Shown here one piece after another: positions 1 through 6,337 of a DNA stretch of 8,064 bases (its first letter is position 1; each line of letters begins with the position of its first letter). The stretch spans positions 1 through 8,064 of the forward strand of contig PWQG01000035.1 in NCBI GenBank assembly GCA_003556835.1, read 5' to 3'. Source of the stretch: Gammaproteobacteria bacterium. Lineage in GTDB: Bacteria; Pseudomonadota; Gammaproteobacteria; Pseudomonadales; Pseudohongiellaceae. A program made the translations under genes and the position numbers. The notes beneath the pieces were generated by a model. The model searched no databases and was not told where the DNA came from. It worked only from the letters and a program-made list of their open reading frames with translations.

Positions 1-738
1 GGCGACCAGAATTAGCGCACGGGCGTGGTCTTCAACGTACAGCCAGTCGCGGATCTGCTGGCCGTCGCCGTAGACGGGCAAAGGCTTGCCTTCCAAGGCG
101 TTGAGGATCATCAGCGGGATGAGCTTTTCCGGGAAGTGGTAGGGCCCGTAGTTGTTGGAACAGTTGGTCAGCACCACCGGCAAGCCGAAGGTGCGGCCCC
201 AGGCGCGCACCAGATGGTCCGAGCTGGCCTTGCTGGCCGAGTACGGCGAGCTGGGCGCGTAGGGGGTTTGTTCGGTGAACAGGTCGTCGGTGCCGTGCAG
301 GTCGCCGTAGACCTCGTCGGTGCTGATGTGGTGGAAGCGGAAGCCGTCAGCTTGATCCGGATTGGCCGATTTCGGCTGGGTCCAATATGACCGCGCGGCC
401 TCCAGCAGCGCGTAGGTGCCCATGATGTTGGTGCGCATGAAGTCATCCGGGCCGTCGATGGAGCGGTCGACGTGGCTTTCAGCGGCCAGGTGCATGACGA
501 TGTCGGGCTGGTGTTCGGCAAAGATCTGGCGCATGCGCTCGCCGTCGCAGATATCGGCCTGGATGAAGTGATAGCGCTCGTTGTCGGCCACTGAGGCCAG
601 GGATTCGAGGTTGCCGGCATAGGTAAGCTTGTCGACGTTGACCACGCGATGCGGGCTGTTGTCGATGAGTTCACGGACGACTGCAGAGCCGATGAAGCCG
701 GCGCCTCCGGTGACCAGGAAGGTTTTGCTGTCTGGCAT
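1..738 (-). CDS. rmlB: dTDP-glucose 4,6-dehydratase, N-terminal 246 residues (cut by window edge)
   Basis: Seen: the frame runs from an ATG at 738 to the window edge without a stop. The protein starts MPDSKTFLVTGGAGFIGSAV, a Rossmann fold with the G-G-x-G-x-x-G NAD site at residues 11-17. Other short-chain dehydratase signatures follow: HLAAESHVDRS (83-93), the catalytic T140-D141-E142 in HISTDEVYG, the Y166-x-x-x-K170 pair, and TNCSNNYGPYHFPEKLIP (191-208). Family knowledge: RmlB/RfbB removes water from dTDP-glucose to give dTDP-4-keto-6-deoxyglucose, the second step to dTDP-L-rhamnose and other deoxysugars, in the cytoplasm. Family members are about 350-360 residues, so roughly 100 C-terminal residues lie outside the window. 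The start is 7 bp past the stop of the upstream gene, and a possible ribosome site, AAGGG at 750-754, lies inside that gene's end with a rather long 11-nt spacer. This suggests co-transcription. RmlB is hard to confuse with other epimerase/dehydratase members here because of the T-D-E triad and the long match. Confidence 0.97.
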   Translation of the reverse strand, partial: MPDSKTFLVTGGAGFIGSAVVRELIDNSPHRVVNVDKLTYAGNLESLASVADNERYHFIQADICDGERMRQIFAEHQPDIVMHLAAESHVDRSIDGPDDFMRTNIMGTYALLEAARSYWTQPKSANPDQADGFRFHHISTDEVYGDLHGTDDLFTEQTPYAPSSPYSASKASSDHLVRAWGRTFGLPVVLTNCSNNYGPYHFPEKLIPLMILNALEGKPLPVYGDGQQIRDWLYVEDHARALILVA

Positions 739-745
739 GGTGGGT

Positions 746-2143
746 TCAGCCCTTTTCGGGCTCGTTGTCGTCGAAGTCGAGCGCGTCGTCGCCACTCAGG
801 AACAGCTGCTTGATGAGCTCGATCTGCGCTTCGGCCTTGATGAGTTCTTCTTCCAGCAGCTTGTGGCGCTCCTGATAGTCCTCGTTTTCCTCTTCCAGCT
901 GCGAGACGCGGATTTTGAGCTTGTGGGCTTCTTCGCTGTGCTTTTGCAGCTGTTTTTGCAGGTTGTCGCGGGATTGGGTGACCTGCTCCAGCTTTTGCTG
1001 GGTTTGTTTTTGTTGGGTTTCGAAGGGTTTGAGGGCTTCGACCTGTTCGGTGAGTTTGGCGCGCTGGTCTTTGGCGGTGGCCAGTTCCTGCTGGTGGGAT
1101 TGCAGGGTGGTCTGGAGCTCTTCGGCTTGTTTGGTTTTCTCGGCCAGCGCGGCTTCCAGTTGATTGATGCGTTCGCAGCGTTGGGCGTCTTTTTGTTGGG
1201 CCTCGGTGAGTTTTTGCTGCGCCTCATCGTGTGCCTGGGTAAAGCGCGCGAGGTCTTTCTTGCGCTCGTGCAATTCGATGCCGAGCTTTTCGTTGGTGGA
1301 TTTTTGTTCGGTTAGGGCAGATTCCAGTTGGCGGGTTTGGACCAGTTGGGCCTTATGCTTTTCTTCGGCCTGGGCGCGCGCTTGTTCGGCTTCGGCGAGT
1401 TTATGGCGGAGTTGTTCGCAATCCGTGGCCAAAGCCTGGGCGCGATCAGCCTCAGTGCGGGCGGCGGCTTCAGCCTGCTCGAGGCTCTCTACGGCCTGGC
1501 GGTATTCCAGGGCCAGGCGGTTCAGCGCCAGGTGGTAGCAGGGCCAGTCGCCATCGCGGTCGTTGGGGCGTCCGACGGGTTTGTAGCCGGCAGACTGCAG
1601 CCGCTCGATAAGGGCCCGTGCGGTTTCGGCGCCCTGGTATAGCTCTTCGGCACCGGCAGTCAGGATGATGCGGCTGAATTGGTGCAGACGCTCGCTGGTT
1701 TCCAGCTGCTGGATAATGGCGGCTTCTTCACCCGGGGTGTCGATCACCAGCCAGTGGTCGCCCTCGGGATTGAGGTCCAGATCGTCGAGCAGTTGCTCGA
1801 CCGTAACGGTTTCGACCATGGCGCGGCCGATCTGGCGCAGGCCGGGCAGAATTTCGTACAGGCCGGTTGGCTCGCGCATGCTCGAGAGCAGGGCGAAGTT
1901 GAACAGACGTAAGGCTCCGCGCCCAGCTTGGCCTGATATGGCAACGGCAACGATTTCGACTGCATCGTGATTTTCAGTCCGGTCACGCAGTCCGGGCAGC
2001 AGCTCCGGATTGGGTTCCACCAGAACGATGCGCCGGGCGCCGGTTTTCAGCCAATGGTCCAGTTCCTGGCAGGTGCCGGCGCCCAGATGCAGCAGTAGAT
2101 CAGGTGGGCTGGTGTTGCGAAGTTGTTCCTGCAGCCAGTTCAT
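746..2143 (-). CDS. FkbM-like SAM methyltransferase fused to a long C-terminal coiled coil; candidate glycan chain-terminator/ruler
   Basis: 465 residues, no signal peptide or membrane segment. Seen: residues ~15-205 form a compact domain with a SAM-type glycine motif LLHLGAGTCQELDHW (17-31) and a strand-2 acidic motif VLVEPNP (40-46). An FkbM-like segment VETVTVEQLLDDL (110-122) is followed by WLVIDTPGEEAAIIQQL (131-147), which matches the FkbM pattern of I-D-x-x-G-x-E near the domain end. From ~208 to ~448 the chain is continuous E/K/Q/A/L coiled coil with one break at the proline near 373. It ends with an amphipathic piece (IELIKQLFL, 441-449) and an acidic tail. The ATG at 2143 has AGGA at 2148-2151 and lies 11 bp after the previous stop. 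Inference: the fusion of a methyltransferase to a long coiled coil recalls WbdD, which caps O9a-type O antigens and measures their length with its coiled coil. WbdD also has a kinase domain, absent here, and its methyltransferase is not FkbM-type. The acceptor is unknown. An inactive, purely structural methyltransferase fold is possible. Confidence 0.85.
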   Translation of the reverse strand: MNWLQEQLRNTSPPDLLLHLGAGTCQELDHWLKTGARRIVLVEPNPELLPGLRDRTENHDAVEIVAVAISGQAGRGALRLFNFALLSSMREPTGLYEILPGLRQIGRAMVETVTVEQLLDDLDLNPEGDHWLVIDTPGEEAAIIQQLETSERLHQFSRIILTAGAEELYQGAETARALIERLQSAGYKPVGRPNDRDGDWPCYHLALNRLALEYRQAVESLEQAEAAARTEADRAQALATDCEQLRHKLAEAEQARAQAEEKHKAQLVQTRQLESALTEQKSTNEKLGIELHERKKDLARFTQAHDEAQQKLTEAQQKDAQRCERINQLEAALAEKTKQAEELQTTLQSHQQELATAKDQRAKLTEQVEALKPFETQQKQTQQKLEQVTQSRDNLQKQLQKHSEEAHKLKIRVSQLEEENEDYQERHKLLEEELIKAEAQIELIKQLFLSGDDALDFDDNEPEKG

Positions 2144-2154
2144 CGATTCCTATT

Positions 2155-3375
2155 TCAAGTCTTGGGCCCATGCTTTTTGCCACCAGAGAACACGCCCAGA
2201 ATGGCGCGCATGGGCCCGGTAATTTTCCACGACAGGCTGTTTCTGAGGGCGTTAACGGCGCTGTTGGCGATGTTGAGTTCGTCGTGGACATGGGCCAGCT
2301 CGTTGCGACAATCGGCCAGCTGTCGGTCTGTGTCCTGAGACTTAAGATAGTAGGTCTCCAGTTCTTCTTGCACGTGGTGGAGCTGGTGCAGGAGGAGTTC
2401 GTTTTCTTCTTCCAGATCCTTGAGTTTGGGCGAGAGGTGTTCCTGATTCTGCAAGGCCTCGAGCTGTCGACGGGTATTTTCCAGGTCTGCCTTGTACTGC
2501 TCAGCCGACGAGAGCCGGTCTTCGATACTTTTCTTCTCGGCGGTGAAGGCTTCCATTTTTTGCTGCACGCGCTGCAGTTGCTCCAACAGCAGGCCGTTTT
2601 CCTCGCGCAGTTCACGCGCCATCTGGGCCGGGGTGTCCACCGTTTTTCGGTATTCGCTGAAGACCTGGTCGGCAGCGGGCAGCAGGAAATCTTGCTTTGT
2701 CGGAATCGGCAGCGCCGTGGCTTCCAGTTCGGCGGCGAGATTGCGCGCCTCGGGCGACTGCCACAGGGCGTTTTCGGCCAGCATCCGAAGCACGGCTTTG
2801 GGCAGTTCCGGAGTCAGGTCTTCGGGCTCGCGAAAGTCCAGTTCAAGATGCAAACGCTGGCCCAGCGCCCCGACAAAGCCGCCTGGGTTGCTGAGCGCCG
2901 CTTCGAAAAAAAATACGCTGCTTCGGCGCCGGAAGGAGCGCACCAGTGTCAATATCTTGCCCGCCTCATCCAGCCACTGGCTCAGCGCCTGCCTCGGTGC
3001 GCTGCCATCGGCCATGCGCCGCGCGATGTCGAGAATCGGGATGGGAACGAAAACCAGCAGGTGAACATCGGGCGAAGCCGACACCCGATCCGAAAGTTGT
3101 TCCAACCCGCCAATGTCCTTTTGAGCTAGCAGCATCGGGGCCCCGGGCAGCCCGGCGCCATTGTCTGCGCCATCCAGACCCGCCGCATGCAGTAACGGCA
3201 ATATCCTGGACTGCACTGCTGCCGAAGCACTGACGGGCATCAGACGCAGCGGCGCGCTGGCAACGGGCGATTGCTTGGGTGCCTCTGGGAGTTGCGGTTG
3301 ATTCATGCTTAACGAGGACTCTGCCGGCTTGAAACGATAGGAATATCCAATTACGCTGCTGTTTTCGTGAACCAC
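2155..3375 (-). CDS. Coiled-coil protein of polysaccharide locus with divergent sulfotransferase-like N-terminal domain
   Basis: Not a characterised gene to me. Seen, numbering from the GTG at 3375 (406 residues): a P/A/S-rich head; a globular part (~100-225) with VHLLVFVPIPILDIARRMADG (104-124), a conserved-looking W134, and SVFFFEAALSNPGGFVGALG (153-172); then a coiled coil (~250-380) containing LEEENELLLHQLHHVQEELE (321-340). It ends with NSLSWKITGPMRAI (379-392) and a basic tail. Inference: the globular part follows the order of the second half of sulfotransferase folds (strand with R-x-P, later W, then a strand with E and a d-P helix), but the PAPS P-loop is missing, so catalysis is doubtful. 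From memory, the 'ENELLLxQLHxVQEELE' and 'SWxITxPxR' pieces recur in proteins and glycosyltransferases of surface-glycan loci. The start is uncertain: GTG 3375 or ATG 3306 (residue 24, MNQPQLPEAPKQ), and neither has a strong ribosome site. It is probably a cytoplasmic partner of the next gene, 11 bp downstream. Confidence 0.8.
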   Translation of the reverse strand: MVHENSSVIGYSYRFKPAESSLSMNQPQLPEAPKQSPVASAPLRLMPVSASAAVQSRILPLLHAAGLDGADNGAGLPGAPMLLAQKDIGGLEQLSDRVSASPDVHLLVFVPIPILDIARRMADGSAPRQALSQWLDEAGKILTLVRSFRRRSSVFFFEAALSNPGGFVGALGQRLHLELDFREPEDLTPELPKAVLRMLAENALWQSPEARNLAAELEATALPIPTKQDFLLPAADQVFSEYRKTVDTPAQMARELREENGLLLEQLQRVQQKMEAFTAEKKSIEDRLSSAEQYKADLENTRRQLEALQNQEHLSPKLKDLEEENELLLHQLHHVQEELETYYLKSQDTDRQLADCRNELAHVHDELNIANSAVNALRNSLSWKITGPMRAILGVFSGGKKHGPKT

Positions 3376-3537
3376 TTCACAACCCCGTTTCCCTGCGTGA
3401 TGGATTCTTCGTTAGGGAACACGACCGCTCTTGGGTGTCCCTCACCAAGGCATGCACACCGATGTTATCCGACGACTTCTGGAACTGCCACACGTTGTTC
3501 ATTTTAACAAGCCGCTGGCCATGGCTGTAGCTGGCCG
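3376..3537. other. Intergenic gap splitting the locus into two gene groups
   Basis: 162 bp between the TAA of the exported-protein gene and the first possible start of the coiled-coil gene. It is the only gap over 50 bp in the window. I see no gene, no RNA gene and no hairpin followed by a T-run on either strand. Near the upstream gene's stop there is a short inverted repeat, GGCCA (3517-3521) with TGGCC (3532-3536), followed on the minus strand by AT-rich sequence but without a proper U-tract. A weak promoter-like pair lies at 3462-3491. If the start at 3306 is used, the gap grows to 231 bp. The gap may separate the exporter/sulfotransferase group from the length-control/rmlB group. Confidence 0.6.
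3462..3491 (-). promoter_or_regulatory. Weak sigma70-like promoter candidate before the coiled-coil gene
   Basis: On the minus strand GTGGCA (3486-3491, 4 of 6 consensus positions for -35) and TAACAT (3462-3467, 4 of 6 for -10) are separated by 18 bp. It is the best-placed pair I found in the gap and would start a transcript for the 2155-3375, 746-2143 and rmlB group. Matches of this quality occur by chance, so this is only a candidate. Confidence 0.2.
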
Positions 3538-5322
3538 TTATTCGAACCGGTCTTTGAAGATCTTGCTGGTGTCGACGCCCAGAACCCGGACCGGGCCCGT
3601 GCTGTAGCGGACCGTGCGATTGAGCCCGTCATCGATGACGGCCAGCACCCGGTAGACCCCCGGCGGGACGGCTTGCGTATTCCATTCGAAGCTTCCCGCT
3701 GCGGCAGACATGGCCAAGTCCAAAACGATGACCCCTTCGTTGCCATTGAAGGGTTGGTCGTCCAGGTCGTAGTACAGGCTGATCCGAGCATCGTCGTCCC
3801 CGTCGCTGGCCTGCCAGGTGATGGTGAAGCTGCCTTCCGCCTCATGAAACGGTGCGAGCACGAAGCTGTCCAGGCGAATGTCGCGGCAGGCGACGGGAGT
3901 CGGATTGGTCTGGCATTGTGACGATACCGGAAATTCATGAGGGTCAAAACGGATGAAGTCCACCATTCCCGTCCAGCCCCAGTTGGCACCCGGGGGTTCG
4001 GACACGTCCATACGCATCTCGGCAAGGTCGCCGACGCAGTATTCATTCAACCCTTCCTGGACGACGATGTCCGCGCTAGTGTCCAGGCTGGTCTGGTCAT
4101 CCCCCCAGAGCAGGCGGGCCACCGATCCCCTCTGGATATCGCGTTGGCCTTTCACCTCAAGGGTGTAGCAGAGCATTCTGTAGTAGGCCGTGTCAATCGG
4201 CTCCGGGGTGTTGAAAAGAATCCTGGGGTCGCTGCTGGTGGGACGTGCGGTCAAAGTTCCAGGGGGATTATCGTAACGGACGCTGATCAAATCTGGGGTG
4301 GCAGCGATATCTGCCCTTTCGATGCTGGTCCAGGCGTTCCCGGTAACAACCGCGCCGTAATCTCGTGCCTGGTCACCACGGATGTTTGGGCTGGTCAGGT
4401 GCAACAGGGGGACGTCATTGATCGCGATCTCACTGGAAGCACTGCGGGTGCCGTCGGAAACGATGATCTGGTAGTTGCCAGCCGGCAAATGGCCAAGATC
4501 GACATCAATACTGTTGGTACTGATGCCGCTGCCGAGGGTCTGCGTGAACTCTCCATCACTGATCATTACCGAGTAAGGCCCGCTGCCCTGACTATCGGAC
4601 CAGGAAACCGTCGTTGAGGTTTCGTTGGCCGGGCCAGTGGTCAAACGGACCCAGTCAATTTCAACTCGGACGTTGGAATTGTTGGTGGCATTCAGCCTGA
4701 GACCGCGAATGAAAGGCGCATCGGTCCAGAAGAAATCGGTCGTCTGGTTCATGCTGTCAGGGTCTGCAAGATCCCATTGGATAATGGTCCAATCGTTGAA
4801 CCGGCTGCGCCGCTCCGAGGTGACCCCGATCCGACGCGGCAAGGCTCCGGGGCCCGTCCAGTTTGCATCTTCCATGAACCGCGCAATGAAAGGCTGGGTC
4901 TCGGCCAGGGGCTGACCATCAATATCTGACATTCGTACCTTGATCGTCAGAACATGAAATCTCCCGGTATCAATGGGGTACATCTCCCCTCTCTCCAGAC
5001 CGTTGAACGCGATGGGGAGACCAGGCCACAGCATCCAGAGGTTGGGTTCGGCCCTGGCAGGGTTGCCAGGACGGGGAACCGTGCGGAACGAGAGCACGCC
5101 ATTGTTCAATCCGACGTCCGACAGATTGGAGCTCTCCGCCAGATTGACATCGGTCAGCGCGTCCATATCCCAGAAATCACCAATGACATAGGTGGCGTAA
5201 TCTTCCCCCTGCGCAATTCGCAGTTCGCCGTCGACTGGCTGGGTGATGACAATTTCCGAGACGGCAGGATGCGTTAGCAGACTCAGAATCAGGAACATAA
5301 TTTTCAGACCAGCAAATCTCAC
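3538..5322 (-). CDS. Exported beta-sandwich protein, two copies of a two-domain unit, C-terminal IFKDRFE tail
   Basis: 594 residues; function not recognised. Seen: an N-terminal signal peptide (R2, K7, hydrophobic core MFLILSLL, likely cleavage after A-V-S at 20-22), so it acts in the periplasm, at the surface or outside. The mature part has no membrane segment and is rich in short beta-strand-like pieces. Domain A1 (~36-228) has DYATYVIGDFWDMDALTDV (41-59) and closes with DWVRL (223-227). B1 (~229-303) is Ig/FN3-like and ends GNYQIIVSDGTRS (282-294). A2 (~316-485) repeats the A pattern with DYGAVVTGNAWTSIERADI (321-339) and DFIRF (455-459). B2 (~490-582) repeats B, ending GVYRVLAVIDDGLN (555-568). 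All four mature cysteines (385, 429, 470, 479) are in the second unit, so disulfides are likely. The last residues are KIFKDRFE. The GTG start at 5322 is supported by AAGGTGAG six bases upstream. Inference: A domains look like jelly-roll carbohydrate-binding modules, so glycan binding at the surface is plausible; no catalytic motif was found. The position after the sulfotransferase suggests a role with the exported glycan. Confidence 0.88.
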   Translation of the reverse strand: MRFAGLKIMFLILSLLTHPAVSEIVITQPVDGELRIAQGEDYATYVIGDFWDMDALTDVNLAESSNLSDVGLNNGVLSFRTVPRPGNPARAEPNLWMLWPGLPIAFNGLERGEMYPIDTGRFHVLTIKVRMSDIDGQPLAETQPFIARFMEDANWTGPGALPRRIGVTSERRSRFNDWTIIQWDLADPDSMNQTTDFFWTDAPFIRGLRLNATNNSNVRVEIDWVRLTTGPANETSTTVSWSDSQGSGPYSVMISDGEFTQTLGSGISTNSIDVDLGHLPAGNYQIIVSDGTRSASSEIAINDVPLLHLTSPNIRGDQARDYGAVVTGNAWTSIERADIAATPDLISVRYDNPPGTLTARPTSSDPRILFNTPEPIDTAYYRMLCYTLEVKGQRDIQRGSVARLLWGDDQTSLDTSADIVVQEGLNEYCVGDLAEMRMDVSEPPGANWGWTGMVDFIRFDPHEFPVSSQCQTNPTPVACRDIRLDSFVLAPFHEAEGSFTITWQASDGDDDARISLYYDLDDQPFNGNEGVIVLDLAMSAAAGSFEWNTQAVPPGVYRVLAVIDDGLNRTVRYSTGPVRVLGVDTSKIFKDRFE

Positions 5323-5328
5323 GGGCAG

Positions 5329-5336
5329 CTCACCTT
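5329..5336 (-). promoter_or_regulatory. Ribosome binding site that contains the upstream stop codon
   Basis: AAGGTGAG on the minus strand, six bases before the GTG at 5322. The TGA inside it (5330-5332) is the stop codon of the sulfotransferase gene, so termination of one gene occurs on the ribosome site of the next. This decides the GTG start and suggests translational coupling. Confidence 0.7.
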
Positions 5337-6304
5337 GCTTTCTCGCCAGTCACTTGTACCGAGCGGGCCGCTCTGTCAGACATCGCTCTGGCCAGTGTTT
5401 TGCGGTTGATGAAATCCACACCGGATTTTTCGACATCTTGCCAGAAGCGAAACATGGATGAGAAAAAATGGAGTTTGGCTTCGGCGTAGAGTTGTCGGTC
5501 AAACCGGATATAGGGCTCCAGAACCTCGCCAATTGCAGGATTGCTTGCATCCAAACCAAACTTGGTTCGCGATACGTTGACGCGTCGAGCGCCATCAGCG
5601 CCAGGCAAACCAAGCCGCCAGGACAGGCAGTCGAACAGATCCTGCATGTATTCAGCGAGTCCGACCAGATTGAATGCCTGCAAGCCCTGAATGGCCTGCG
5701 CCAACTGCGATTCGTTGACCGGATCATTGAGTTGTCGGGTCAAGTAGCGGGTCTGGCAGTTATCGAAGAAGGACCTCTCGCGAGGGCAAAGGGAGGCCAG
5801 CAGTGCATCGAGGCCCTCAGGGTCGGAAAGATCGGTTTCAGCCAGCTTGCCGACCAGTTCCTGAACATATTCCGGCAGTTTCGAAAAAGCGGCTTCCTGG
5901 CTCTTTTCCGCCTGGTAGCGCATCCACGCCAGGTGCGACACGGTCTGCTCCAGGGGGTTTCTGAGAACAGTCATGACAAAACGATCGGGTTGATTGATCT
6001 GCTCCAGCAAGCGCGGGAGCGTCAAATGCGCCGAAATAAACTGCTTCTGGCTGACCGTCGACAGATCAGCCGAAGGGTCGCGCAGCAGGCCCTCGGCATG
6101 GATCGCACAGTTTTCCAGGCCCAGCCGTCGGCTGAAGTAATCATTGACCGCCGAGCCACCGGCCTTGGGGATGTGGACGTACAGCACCCTGCAAGTGACC
6201 ACGGGCTGTGGCGAGGCGGCGCTGGTTCCGAACAGCTTCTGCCAGCTGAATTTTCGCCCATGACTAGACACCGATCTAATATGTTTGCCGCCCTTGAACG
6301 GCAA
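5330..6304 (-). CDS. PAPS-dependent carbohydrate sulfotransferase
   Basis: Up to 324 residues, soluble and without signal peptide. Seen: the 5'-phosphosulfate loop LYVHIPKAGGSAVNDYF (41-57, K47) and the 3'-phosphate site FVMTVLRNPLEQTVSHLAW (109-127, with R115 and S123). Then come NCQTRYLTRQL (182-192), the late helix/strand FNLVGLAEYMQDLF (211-224), a VNVSRTKF segment (242-249) and FDRQLYAEA (268-276). This order is that of the heparan/chondroitin-type Sulfotransfer family. Family knowledge: these enzymes move sulfate from PAPS to a sugar hydroxyl; the acceptor here is presumably the glycan exported by the neighbouring Wzm/Wzt, acted on in the cytoplasm. The start is uncertain: the longest form begins with TTG at 6304 (33 bp after wzt), and an in-frame GTG at 6271 would drop 11 residues. 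Neither has a good ribosome site, and both keep the PAPS loop. The wzt stop at 6338 is in frame, so no earlier start exists. Confidence 0.93.
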   Translation of the reverse strand: MPFKGGKHIRSVSSHGRKFSWQKLFGTSAASPQPVVTCRVLYVHIPKAGGSAVNDYFSRRLGLENCAIHAEGLLRDPSADLSTVSQKQFISAHLTLPRLLEQINQPDRFVMTVLRNPLEQTVSHLAWMRYQAEKSQEAAFSKLPEYVQELVGKLAETDLSDPEGLDALLASLCPRERSFFDNCQTRYLTRQLNDPVNESQLAQAIQGLQAFNLVGLAEYMQDLFDCLSWRLGLPGADGARRVNVSRTKFGLDASNPAIGEVLEPYIRFDRQLYAEAKLHFFSSMFRFWQDVEKSGVDFINRKTLARAMSDRAARSVQVTGEKAR

Positions 6305-6337
6305 AAGGCTGGATACGCGCGTAGCTGGCTGGGGAGA

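Noticed and set aside
629..1315. Long plus-strand frame encoding a very hydrophobic, membrane-like protein
   Set aside because: It is the antisense image of the coiled coil: Lys/Gln/Glu codons read backwards give Phe/Leu/Val. The minus-strand frame has domains and a ribosome site, and this one has none.
2104..3129. 341-codon plus-strand open frame
   Set aside because: Antisense to the 406-residue coiled-coil protein; no recognisable motif, and GC-rich codon bias explains the openness.
3367..3380. GTGAA-CCAC-TTCAC inverted repeat that places the GTG start at 3375 in a hairpin loop
   Set aside because: A 5-bp stem is too weak to claim translational control, and the start itself is uncertain.
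3511..3540. Possible terminator after the exported-protein gene (GGCCA/TGGCC repeat)
   Set aside because: Stem of only 5 bp with a 10-nt loop and no U-tract; not a convincing Rho-independent terminator.
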